Shown here: piece after piece, positions 1-5,913 of the stretch
Layout: each line of letters begins with the position of its first letter
Numbering within the stretch: position 1 is the stretch's first letter
Assembly: GCA_023442755.1 (NCBI GenBank)
Contig: JAEZXS010000023.1
Coordinates: forward strand, 1-9,192
Source of the DNA: Pseudomonadota bacterium
GTDB lineage: Bacteria; Desulfobacterota; Syntrophobacteria; Syntrophobacterales; Syntrophobacteraceae
Length of the DNA stretch: 9,192 nt
Direction: 5' to 3'
The notes under the pieces: model-generated
What the model was told of the DNA's origin: nothing
The model's input: only the letters and a program-made list of their open reading frames with translations
Database searches by the model: none
Translations under genes and position numbers: made by a program

Positions 1-1927
1 CCTGAAGGCTGATGCGCCCCACCCCCCGGGTTCTGGCAAGGAATATCGGATTCTTCCTGATAAGGTTTTCGTACTCACTGAGCCGGCTTGGAAAGATTTT
101 GACGAGAGCGTCGATTGCGTCCTTCCAGCCTTCGGGCAGGTCGGCGGCGACCCCTCCGAGCCTGAACCACGACGGGTGCAACCGCCCTCCAGTGATGAGT
201 TCGACGATGTCGAGAATCATCTCGCGTTCGGCAAACGTGTAGAAATTCGGAGTCATTGCACCGAGATCGTGTGCGTAGGTTGCAAACCATACCAGATGGT
301 TGCTGAGGCGGAACAACTCGCTTAGTATGACCCGTATGACCTGGGCCCTTTCAGGGACCTCTATGCCGGCAAGGGTCTCGACTGCCAGAAGGTAGGGAAG
401 CTCGTTGGCATTACCGGCCAGGTAGTCCACCCGATCGGTGTACGGGATGAACTGATGCCAGGTCTGACGTTCGCCCAGCTTTTCAGCGGCTCGGTGGTGA
501 TAGCCTATCTCGAGGTCCAGGTTGGTAATCTCTTCACCCGAAAGCGAAACGATGCAACGCAGCAAACCGTGGGTGCTGACATGGTGTGGACCGATATTCA
601 GGACAAGTTCGTCCTGCGGTCCCGGTTTGCCGCGCTCGCCGAGCATAAGAGCATCGGCATCCATGGGTTGATGATTGCGGGCATCGGCAAAGGTGTAGGG
701 GGGCATTTCCGTGGCGCGTCCGGGATAACTCTTTCTCAGTGGATACCCCTGCCAGTATTCGGGCATGAGAATGCGGCGCAGGTTAGGATGTCCTTCGAAC
801 CGGATGCCGAACATGTCGTAGACTTCACGTTCGTACCAGTTGGCCGAAGGCCATATGTCGGTGATCGACGCGGTGGAAGGGGTTTCACCCCGGAGGTCCG
901 TCTTTATGCGAAGCCGGCTGGCGGAATCATATGAGAGAAGGTGATAGACCATAGTGAAGTCGGGACAGGGACGGTTCGTCCTGCAGACGAGGCCGCCCGC
1001 GCCGGTATCGGTCAACGATTCTCCGAAACTCTCGTCCCAGATCCTGTCCCTTCTTGCCGATTCATCTATTGCGGTCAGGTCGTCAAGGCGCTGGTACTTC
1101 GGGCCGGCTTCGGTCTTGAGAAAGCGCAGGACATCTTTGAGCCGTGTCTCATCCACGTGAAAGGTCATCATGTCTGAAGATTGCGGGGCCTGCCGGACGG
1201 CATCGCCGAACCGGTCTTTCAGGGCAGTCGAAAGAGCGCTATCCCGGTCAGAAAAGACGATTCTGCGCGCAGGCTGCTCCCACATGATGTCGGAACGGCT
1301 GCCCCAGAACCTGCTGCCGGGCGAATCCGAAGTGCCGCGTATCTGAATGGCTTCAAAACCGGGGCCTCGCGGGTCTCGCGTCTTGTTGACGCCGTCTTCC
1401 AGAATAGGTCTGTCGGTCCCTTGCGTTCCTCCGCCGAGGTGGAACACTTTCCTGCCCGGTTTCTCGGAAGAGACGATCTTGTTCTGTAAAATGACGAGTC
1501 CCTCGAGGAGAGCCTGTGGGCGAGGAGGGCATCCGGGTACGTAGACATCGACGGGAAGAATCTGATCGACTCCCTGGACCACGCTGTAAACATCGTACAT
1601 TCCGCCGCTGTTGGAACACGAACCCATGGAGATGACCCATTTGGGTTCGGGCATCTGTTCGTAGAGGCGCAAAACGACGGGTGCAATCTTTTTAAAAACC
1701 GTGCCGGAAACGATCAGAAGATCGGCCTGGCGGGGCGAAGGTCTCAGAACTTCGGCGCCGAACCGGGCCATGTCGTAGCGCGATGTGAATGCTGCAGCTT
1801 CCTCCACAAAGCAGCAGGAGAGTCCGAAAAACATCGGCCACAGGCTATATTTGCGCGACCAGTTGATAATTGTGTCGGCAATGTTCAGAAACCGGCTGTT
1901 TACTCCATCTTCCCGGCTGCCCGCCAA
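1..1927 (-). CDS. nuoBCD: NADH-quinone oxidoreductase subunit B/C/D fusion, 3' end outside window
   Basis: Fusion of three complex I subunits of the peripheral arm, which passes electrons through cluster N2 to quinone. Reading from 1927 the frame stays open for 642 codons to the window edge. Residues 1-165 are NuoB: GLSCC (Cys38, Cys39), GSCSNSGG (Cys104) and PGCPPRP (Cys133) supply the four N2 ligands. After a linker, residues about 235-430 are NuoC, with NWYEREVYDMFGI and GHPNLRRILMPEYWQGYPLRK-like sequence. NuoD starts near 443: the quinone-site His in STHG is residue 453 and the Tyr in RVDYL is 502, the same 49-residue spacing as His38 and Tyr87 of Thermus Nqo4. Roughly 150 C-terminal residues of NuoD are missing at the edge. 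No ATG or GTG lies near the NuoB start; a TTG at 1927 sits 6 nt after TGGAGG and overlaps nuoA by 28 nt, implying translational coupling. The sequence resembles E. coli NuoB and NuoCD. NuoBCD fusions are known in Geobacter-type deltaproteobacteria. Confidence 0.96.
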   Translation of the reverse strand, partial: MAGSREDGVNSRFLNIADTIINWSRKYSLWPMFFGLSCCFVEEAAAFTSRYDMARFGAEVLRPSPRQADLLIVSGTVFKKIAPVVLRLYEQMPEPKWVISMGSCSNSGGMYDVYSVVQGVDQILPVDVYVPGCPPRPQALLEGLVILQNKIVSSEKPGRKVFHLGGGTQGTDRPILEDGVNKTRDPRGPGFEAIQIRGTSDSPGSRFWGSRSDIMWEQPARRIVFSDRDSALSTALKDRFGDAVRQAPQSSDMMTFHVDETRLKDVLRFLKTEAGPKYQRLDDLTAIDESARRDRIWDESFGESLTDTGAGGLVCRTNRPCPDFTMVYHLLSYDSASRLRIKTDLRGETPSTASITDIWPSANWYEREVYDMFGIRFEGHPNLRRILMPEYWQGYPLRKSYPGRATEMPPYTFADARNHQPMDADALMLGERGKPGPQDELVLNIGPHHVSTHGLLRCIVSLSGEEITNLDLEIGYHHRAAEKLGERQTWHQFIPYTDRVDYLAGNANELPYLLAVETLAGIEVPERAQVIRVILSELFRLSNHLVWFATYAHDLGAMTPNFYTFAEREMILDIVELITGGRLHPSWFRLGGVAADLPEGWKDAIDALVKIFPSRLSEYENLIRKNPIFLARTRGVGRISLQ

Positions 1928-2310
1928 TCCAAACCTCCATTTTTCCAGATATAAAAGAGACCTGCCATCAAAAGTATCATGAAGAAGCCCATCTGCAGTG
2001 TTCCTGGCCAGCCCACATCCGGGTAGACCACCGCCCAGGTAAGAATATAGGCGGCCTCGACATCAAAGATTAGAAAGAAGATGGCGACCAGGTAGAAGGG
2101 CACCGGATAACGCAGGCGCGCCGGGCCCGATGGAATGATGCCGCATTCGTATGGTCTGGATTTTTCCCTGCCGGGCTTTTTCTCTCCGAGCCACGAGGCC
2201 AGGAAGAGCTGCGATGCGATAAAAACAAGAACCAGGATGCCATAGACGATCAGAGTAAAAGCACCTGGCTCCCAGGGAGAAAGCGTTCCTCCACCCGGGA
2301 TCGGCTGCAT
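1900..2310 (-). CDS. nuoA: NADH-quinone oxidoreductase subunit A
   Basis: Small membrane subunit of complex I, at the junction between the quinone-reducing arm and the proton-pumping arm. The 136-residue product has three hydrophobic helices (about residues 18-41, 68-94 and 104-123). The conserved loop YECG (Glu55, Cys56) is followed by ARLRYPVPFYLVAIFFLIFDVEA with the family's acidic residues Asp83 and Glu85, and the protein ends in GGLDW near the C-terminus as in E. coli NuoA. ATG at 2310 is preferred over the in-frame TTG at 2325, because GAGGGG lies 5 nt before the ATG. It is the first gene of a minus-strand nuo operon and overlaps nuoBCD by 28 nt. Length is normal for the family. Confidence 0.95.
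   Translation of the reverse strand: MQPIPGGGTLSPWEPGAFTLIVYGILVLVFIASQLFLASWLGEKKPGREKSRPYECGIIPSGPARLRYPVPFYLVAIFFLIFDVEAAYILTWAVVYPDVGWPGTLQMGFFMILLMAGLFYIWKNGGLDWRAAGKME
1934..1939 (-). promoter_or_regulatory. Ribosome binding site fixing the TTG start of nuoBCD
   Basis: TGGAGG on the minus strand lies inside the last codons of nuoA, 6 nt before the TTG at 1927. In the nuoBCD frame no other usable start occurs between here and the conserved NIADTIINWSRK segment of NuoB, so this site decides the start. Confidence 0.7.
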
Positions 2311-2628
2311 GAGTTCCCCTCGCAATATGTGTCTGGTATGTATGCCGAATCCGATCGGTTTGCCGGGCTCAAAAGACCCGGCCTGTCATGTCTTACCCAC
2401 GTCGGCAGATAACCTAAGATCGGTCCCCTGCGCAGTAAACGTCCGGATTTGAATTATCGTGCGGGATTGACGCGTGAGGAGGATGTAAAAACGATGTTTC
2501 CGATGCGGTAATATCGCGCTGTGGAGAGGATTTTTATGAAGCATGTCTGTTCATGGAGAAAAAAATTCGTACTTTAATTACTAAGCTTTTTGTCAAGAAT
2601 GTGTGGTTAGGTAAGGGAGTATGAAAAA
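2311..2628. other. Divergent intergenic region between nuoA and the orphan gene
   Basis: No gene is visible in these 318 bases. The part near nuoA holds a GC-rich hairpin and a CCGATCGG palindrome (2351-2358). The part near the plus-strand gene is strongly AT-rich (about 2557-2600), as expected for a promoter. A GATAAT-like -10 for nuoA lies on the minus strand near 2453-2458, but it has no convincing -35, so no nuoA promoter is called. Confidence 0.5.
2362..2382 (-). repeat. GC-rich hairpin in the nuoA leader
   Basis: GCCGGG (2362-2367) and CCCGGC (2377-2382) form a perfect 6-bp stem around a 9-nt loop, about 50 nt upstream of the nuoA ATG. No U-run follows it in the nuoA direction, so a leader structure is as likely as a terminator. 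Function unknown. Confidence 0.4.
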
Positions 2629-3009
2629 ATGATCGGCTTGGAAGAAGCGAAAGAATATATCCGCCGTGCCGGTCGCGCCGTTTCCTCTGATCGAGTGTCC
2701 GAAATCGACTCGTCTTCCGCTGGTGAGCAAGGGTGGGAACACCTCGGAGAAGACTATTTCTATAATGCGAAATCGAACCAGATCGCCGGGCCCCGCGGCG
2801 AAGGGGCTGTGCGGATTCTGGTTACGCTTTCGCTCACTTTAGAAAATGCAGGTCAAGAAATCGAAGCGGAGTACGATCTGGCATTGGAGTGGGACAGGCT
2901 GGCAGGCGACAGCTCTTCCCCGGAGTTGGGCGCCGAAGTGTTGCCCAGGGGAATCACAGCGAAAGACTCGGGCAGGAAGTTGGATGAAAGATGCGCCTGT
3001 GACATGTAG
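2629..3009 (+). CDS. Hypothetical protein, 126 residues, no family recognised
   Basis: I do not recognise this protein. It is a small acidic, soluble-looking product with no signal peptide or membrane segment. A helical N-terminus (LEEAKEYIRRAGRAV) is followed by a low-complexity Ser/Glu stretch, then a section with alternating hydrophobic residues (VRILVTLSLTLE, residues about 62-73) that suggests beta strands, and a charged tail ending in CACDM. The ATG at 2629 has AAGGGAG about 9 nt upstream, and an AT-rich region lies further upstream, which supports expression. It stands alone on the plus strand between divergent nuoA and convergent cstA, so its context gives no functional clue. The reading frame and ribosome site make it a plausible real gene, but homologue support is needed. 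Confidence 0.6.
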   Translation: MIGLEEAKEYIRRAGRAVSSDRVSEIDSSSAGEQGWEHLGEDYFYNAKSNQIAGPRGEGAVRILVTLSLTLENAGQEIEAEYDLALEWDRLAGDSSSPELGAEVLPRGITAKDSGRKLDERCACDM

Positions 3010-3046
3010 AGAAGGACTCATTTCCAATGAGCCCCAAACCTTGTAA

Positions 3047-3093
3047 GAATTCCTGCCCACCCATACCCGACGGGAATGGATGGGCAGGAATTC
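3047..3093. terminator. Bidirectional hairpin terminator between convergent genes
   Basis: The arms at 3047-3064 and 3076-3093 pair over 18 bp with a single G-T pair, and CCC/GGG extends the stem further inside the loop. Both ends carry GAATTC. It lies 37 nt after the orphan gene's stop and 19 nt after the cstA stop, where two convergent transcription units should end. Neither side has a classic U-run (AATAAA follows on plus, TTACAAGG on minus), so its efficiency is uncertain. Confidence 0.7.
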
Positions 3094-3112
3094 AATAAAC
3101 AGGCATCTATGC

Positions 3113-4924
3113 CTATTCGACGACTGTCTGCAGAACTTTATTGCCGTACTTGTCTGTTGTCGTCGTCTTTATGTGAAGCAGTTCGTACCATTTCCGAAAT
3201 GCCCCGATGAACACGATCACCATCAGTATCATAATGATTACCGATAGGGTCGATAACAGATAGAGCTTTTTCGGAAGGTAGTTCCCCACGATGGTCTGGT
3301 AACCGGCGATCATTGTCACAAACGTCATGAAAAGGCCCGGTACTGCGGTGATCCATGCGTACCTTGCTTTTCCGAGCCGGATAATGATCGTCGTGCCGAT
3401 TATGAGGGCGCAGGACGCGAGCAACTGGTTGCTCATGCCGAACAGCGGCCAGATGGTTGCAATATCGCCCGTATACACCAAATAGCCCCACGTGAAGGTG
3501 AAGACGAAACTGGTGATGATGATTCCGGGCCACCAACGCTTTTCATTGAATTTCGGAATGACTTTTCCAACCATTTCCTGGAGGAAGAACCTGCCGACAC
3601 GGGTACCGGTGTCAACCGCAGTCAGGATAAACACCGCTTCGAACATGATTGCGAAGTGATACCAGTAAGACATAAGGCCTTTCATGGCCGGGATCGCTGA
3701 AAAGATATAGGCCATTCCGACGGCCAGAGAAACCGCACCACCCGGTCTTCCCTGTACCTGTTCTCCCACTTCCCTGGAAAGTTCGGGGAGGTTGACCACC
3801 GCCATTCCGAGTTTCTCGAAAGCTGCGGGGGCTGCGTTGATCGCAAAGTAGTCTGCAGGAACGAGCACGCATGCGGCGACAAGGGCCATAATGGCGACGA
3901 AACCTTCGACCAGCATGGCGCCGTAGCCAATAAAGAGAACGTCGCGTTCGTTTCCGATCATTTTGGGTGTCGTACCGGAACCGATAATTGCATGGAATCC
4001 CGAAAGGGCGCCGCAGGCAATTGTTATGAAAACAAACGGGAAGACCTTACCCGGGATAACCGGTCCACCGCCATCGACGAACGGCGTGATTGCAGGCATA
4101 AGGAAAGTCGGGTGCAGGAAGACGATTCCAGCCGCAAGAAGGGTGATCGTTCCGAGCTTCAGATAGGTGGACAAGTAGTCACGCGGGCAGAGCAGGAGCC
4201 ATACCGGGAGGACCGAGGCCACAAAACCGTAGACCGGAATGATAATGGATATTTCTTTCTTGGACATGGTGAAGAAAGCGGAAAGTGTTGGGCTCGCAAC
4301 GACGTAGGGGCCTGCAAGAATGCAGAGGAAGAGAAGCACTACGCCTATGATGCTTGCTCCCTTTACGTCTCCATCCCGCCATACGTGCAGATACAGACCC
4401 ATGATCAAGGCGATCGGGATCGTCGCGATAACCGTGAAAGTCCCCCACGGGCTCGAGAACATGGCGTTCACGACCGCGATGGAAAGCCCGGCCAGAGTCA
4501 GGATCAGAATAAAGAGAATGGCTACCGAGGCGACTGCTCCAGTGACCCTGCCTATTTCGCTTTCGGCTATTTTGGCAAGGCTGTGGCCTTTGTGCCGGAC
4601 CGAAGCGAAGAGGACTATCATGTCGTGTACTGCGCCGGCTAAAACTGCGCCGATTATGATCCACAGCGCCCCGGGCAGGTAGCCGAACTGGGCCGCGAGA
4701 ACCGGCCCGAGCAGAGGACCGGCGGCCGCAATGGCCGCAAAATGATGGCCGAAGAGGACGAACTTGTTCGTTTTTACGTAATCGTGACCGTCGGCCATTT
4801 TGACTGCCGGGGTTTCCCGCTCGGCATTAAGCGCAAGAATCTTGTTGGCAATAAAAAGACCGTAGAATCTATATCCCAGTGCAAAGACACATAATGAAAC
4901 AAACACCAGGGTTAGCGCGTTCAT
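3113..4924 (-). CDS. cstA: Carbon starvation protein A family transporter
   Basis: Inner-membrane transporter of the CstA family. E. coli members CstA and BtsT import pyruvate, and CstA is also linked to peptide uptake under carbon starvation. The 603-residue protein is almost entirely hydrophobic helices. Family signatures seen: FGHHFAAIAAAGPLLGP (58-74), VHDMIVLFASVRHKGHS (99-115), CPRDYLSTYLKLG (246-258), SGFHAIIGSGTTPKMI (308-323), VDTGTRVGR (437-445) and WPLFGMSNQLLA (492-503). It is shorter than E. coli CstA (about 700 residues), which fits the shorter form common outside enterics. ATG at 4924 has AAGGAG 8 nt upstream. A 175-nt gap separates it from the upstream Cache gene, so it probably has its own promoter. 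The substrate here is inferred from the family only; pyruvate is the best guess. Confidence 0.95.
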   Translation of the reverse strand: MNALTLVFVSLCVFALGYRFYGLFIANKILALNAERETPAVKMADGHDYVKTNKFVLFGHHFAAIAAAGPLLGPVLAAQFGYLPGALWIIIGAVLAGAVHDMIVLFASVRHKGHSLAKIAESEIGRVTGAVASVAILFILILTLAGLSIAVVNAMFSSPWGTFTVIATIPIALIMGLYLHVWRDGDVKGASIIGVVLLFLCILAGPYVVASPTLSAFFTMSKKEISIIIPVYGFVASVLPVWLLLCPRDYLSTYLKLGTITLLAAGIVFLHPTFLMPAITPFVDGGGPVIPGKVFPFVFITIACGALSGFHAIIGSGTTPKMIGNERDVLFIGYGAMLVEGFVAIMALVAACVLVPADYFAINAAPAAFEKLGMAVVNLPELSREVGEQVQGRPGGAVSLAVGMAYIFSAIPAMKGLMSYWYHFAIMFEAVFILTAVDTGTRVGRFFLQEMVGKVIPKFNEKRWWPGIIITSFVFTFTWGYLVYTGDIATIWPLFGMSNQLLASCALIIGTTIIIRLGKARYAWITAVPGLFMTFVTMIAGYQTIVGNYLPKKLYLLSTLSVIIMILMVIVFIGAFRKWYELLHIKTTTTDKYGNKVLQTVVE

Positions 4925-4984
4925 AAGGGGGTCTCCTTGTAGGTCATTTCCGGTTCAGCCATGTTGTCGAGTTGGAATTGAACG

Positions 4985-5004
4985 ACCGAAAGCTGTTTTT
5001 CGGT
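4985..5004 (-). repeat. Hairpin in the cstA leader
   Basis: ACCGAAA (4985-4991) and TTTCGGT (4998-5004) form a perfect 7-bp stem with a 6-nt loop, about 60 nt upstream of the cstA ATG. It would lie just inside the cstA transcript if the promoter proposed at 5008-5035 is used. It could be an operator or an RNA structure; nothing in the sequence decides. Confidence 0.4.
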
Positions 5005-5007
5005 GCA

Positions 5008-5035
5008 TCTATATCTTCATCCTCGCGTTGCCCAA
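5008..5035 (-). promoter_or_regulatory. Possible sigma-70 promoter for cstA
   Basis: On the minus strand TTGGGC (5035-5030) and TATAGA (5013-5008) are separated by 16 nt, giving a predicted transcript start about 75 nt before the cstA ATG. Each hexamer matches four of six consensus bases, so this is only a candidate. Confidence 0.35.
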
Positions 5036-5079
5036 GCGCACACTTGGCAGCAGAACATCCGCAGCTTCCCACACGGAGC

Positions 5080-5097
5080 GAGACCCACGCAGGTCTC
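5080..5097 (-). terminator. Hairpin just after the Cache gene
   Basis: GAGACC (5080-5085) and GGTCTC (5092-5097) form a perfect 6-bp stem with a 6-nt loop, beginning 2 nt after the Cache stop codon. No U-run follows, so termination or 3'-end protection is possible rather than certain. Confidence 0.4.
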
Positions 5098-5099
5098 AT

Positions 5100-5549
5100 T
5101 CAGGACGGGGGCCCGTAGAATCGGAGACACTCGAAAAGATCCGGGAACCTGGTTTCCCGCCTCTCGTAAAAACCGCCGCAAAAGATGAGCCCGTTCGCCC
5201 TTTCAAAAAAGACTGTCTTCCATCTTTCCTCCCTGGATTTGGGAGTCAGCCACATGTATTCTATGAATCCATAGCCCTTTGTCCCCGCGGTCTCGACAAT
5301 CTTGCGAATGAAGCTCTTCCCTTGGGAATCCTGGAGATGGAGCACATTCTTCCCCGTCAACTTCCTGTCGAAAGGATGTGCGATCATGTTGCCGCGAAGG
5401 TCCAAAGCAAAAATGAAACTCTCGGCCTTTACAAATCTCCCGGCCGGATCGGCAATCTCTGCCAGGGCTGCATCTTTTCCGGAATTCTCGTAGAGAGCTA
5501 TAGCTTCCTGCACCCGGTTTCTCACTTCCTGACGTGCGCCAGTATCCAT
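5100..5549 (-). CDS. Small standalone Cache-domain protein, likely cytoplasmic
   Basis: A 149-residue protein resembling the single Cache (sCache_2-type) ligand-binding fold. A long N-terminal helix (residues 3-33) leads into DPAGRF, then FIFALDLRGNMIAHP (45-59), LTGKNVLHLQDSQGKSFI (64-81), GYGFIEYMW (92-100), KTVFFERANGLIFCGGFYE (111-129). The central strand pair and the terminal GGFYE strand are typical of the fold, which elsewhere binds small organic acids such as acetate or pyruvate. Unlike most Cache domains it has no signal peptide, membrane helix or attached kinase or chemoreceptor module. ATG at 5549 is chosen because AAGGGAG lies 4 nt upstream and homology begins after it; longer in-frame starts lack ribosome sites and add no signal sequence. 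A sigma-54 type promoter lies about 180 nt upstream and cstA lies downstream. A role as a ligand sensor for this locus is inference. Confidence 0.8.
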   Translation of the reverse strand: MDTGARQEVRNRVQEAIALYENSGKDAALAEIADPAGRFVKAESFIFALDLRGNMIAHPFDRKLTGKNVLHLQDSQGKSFIRKIVETAGTKGYGFIEYMWLTPKSREERWKTVFFERANGLIFCGGFYERRETRFPDLFECLRFYGPPS

Positions 5550-5727
5550 TGTGCTCCCTTTCCCCGAGCGTGCGACTTGTTCTGCACATGCCTCATCCCT
5601 CCTTTCCGGCATGGCTTCAGAGTGGTTCCACACAGGAAAAACGGGGGGGCGCGCTTTCAGTTTGCACTCAAGACGCCCTTCACCCCCAATCGCAGCATTC
5701 AATTACACTGCGTCAGCCTCGTATATA

Positions 5728-5742
5728 GCACTAGTTATGCCA
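5728..5742 (-). promoter_or_regulatory. Sigma-54 (-24/-12) promoter for the Cache gene
   Basis: The minus strand reads TGGCATAACTAGTGC. TGGCA matches the -24 box, TGC matches the -12 box, and GG and GC are exactly 10 nt apart as RpoN requires. The predicted start is near 5717, giving a leader of about 168 nt before the Cache ATG. The gene immediately upstream encodes a sigma-54 activator, which strengthens the call. Confidence 0.65.
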
Positions 5743-5816
5743 TTGGCTGTAAGGGGCTGGAAATATAGGTAAACACTATGTCTGTAGCAGGGCGGCAATA
5801 TGGCGGGATGAGGGTA

Positions 5817-5834
5817 TGGGGTTGAATCACCCCA
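5817..5834. promoter_or_regulatory. Palindrome, candidate activator binding site
   Basis: TGGGGT (5817-5822) and ACCCCA (5829-5834) are perfect inverted arms around a 6-nt centre. The centre is about 84 bp upstream of the -24 element, a usual distance for enhancer sites of sigma-54 activators. A single copy only was seen, so the assignment is tentative. Confidence 0.4.
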
Positions 5835-5913
5835 GAAAAATTGAAGGACAAGTAATAAGTGCGCGAAAACAGAGGTTATCAGGAGTTTAGGGCGAAACAA
5901 CCCCTGAATGTGT

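Larger units (their letters stand above)
5550..5913. other. Regulatory intergenic region upstream of the Cache gene
   Basis: These 364 bases carry no convincing gene. They contain the Cache gene leader (about 170 nt, with a C-run and T-run near 5635-5655), the -24/-12 promoter, the TGGGGT/ACCCCA palindrome, and close to the activator's stop codon an imperfect hairpin (CAGG 5880-5883 with CCTG 5903-5906; GTTT 5885-5888 with AAAC 5895-5898) that may be the activator's terminator. Confidence 0.55.

Noticed and set aside
1219..1686. A 155-codon minus-strand frame overlapping the NuoB part of the fusion.
   Set aside because: It is a shifted-frame shadow; the adjacent frame encodes NuoB with all cluster ligands.
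5046..5061. A -24/-12-like match (GG-N10-GC) upstream of cstA on the minus strand.
   Set aside because: Apart from the spaced GG and GC, the -24 box is poor (CGGATG), so it is much weaker than the site at 5728-5742.
5203..5589. An out-of-frame minus-strand frame starting 8 nt after a strong AGGAGG, overlapping the Cache gene.
   Set aside because: Its translation is Arg/Ser-rich without recognisable structure, while the overlapping frame gives a Cache-like domain. The AGGAGG may be chance; overlapping translation was not supported by anything else.
5703..5900. A 65-codon minus-strand frame with a hydrophobic start in the region upstream of the Cache gene.
   Set aside because: It would start at TTG with no proper ribosome site spacing and it covers the promoter and palindrome, so it is unlikely to be coding.
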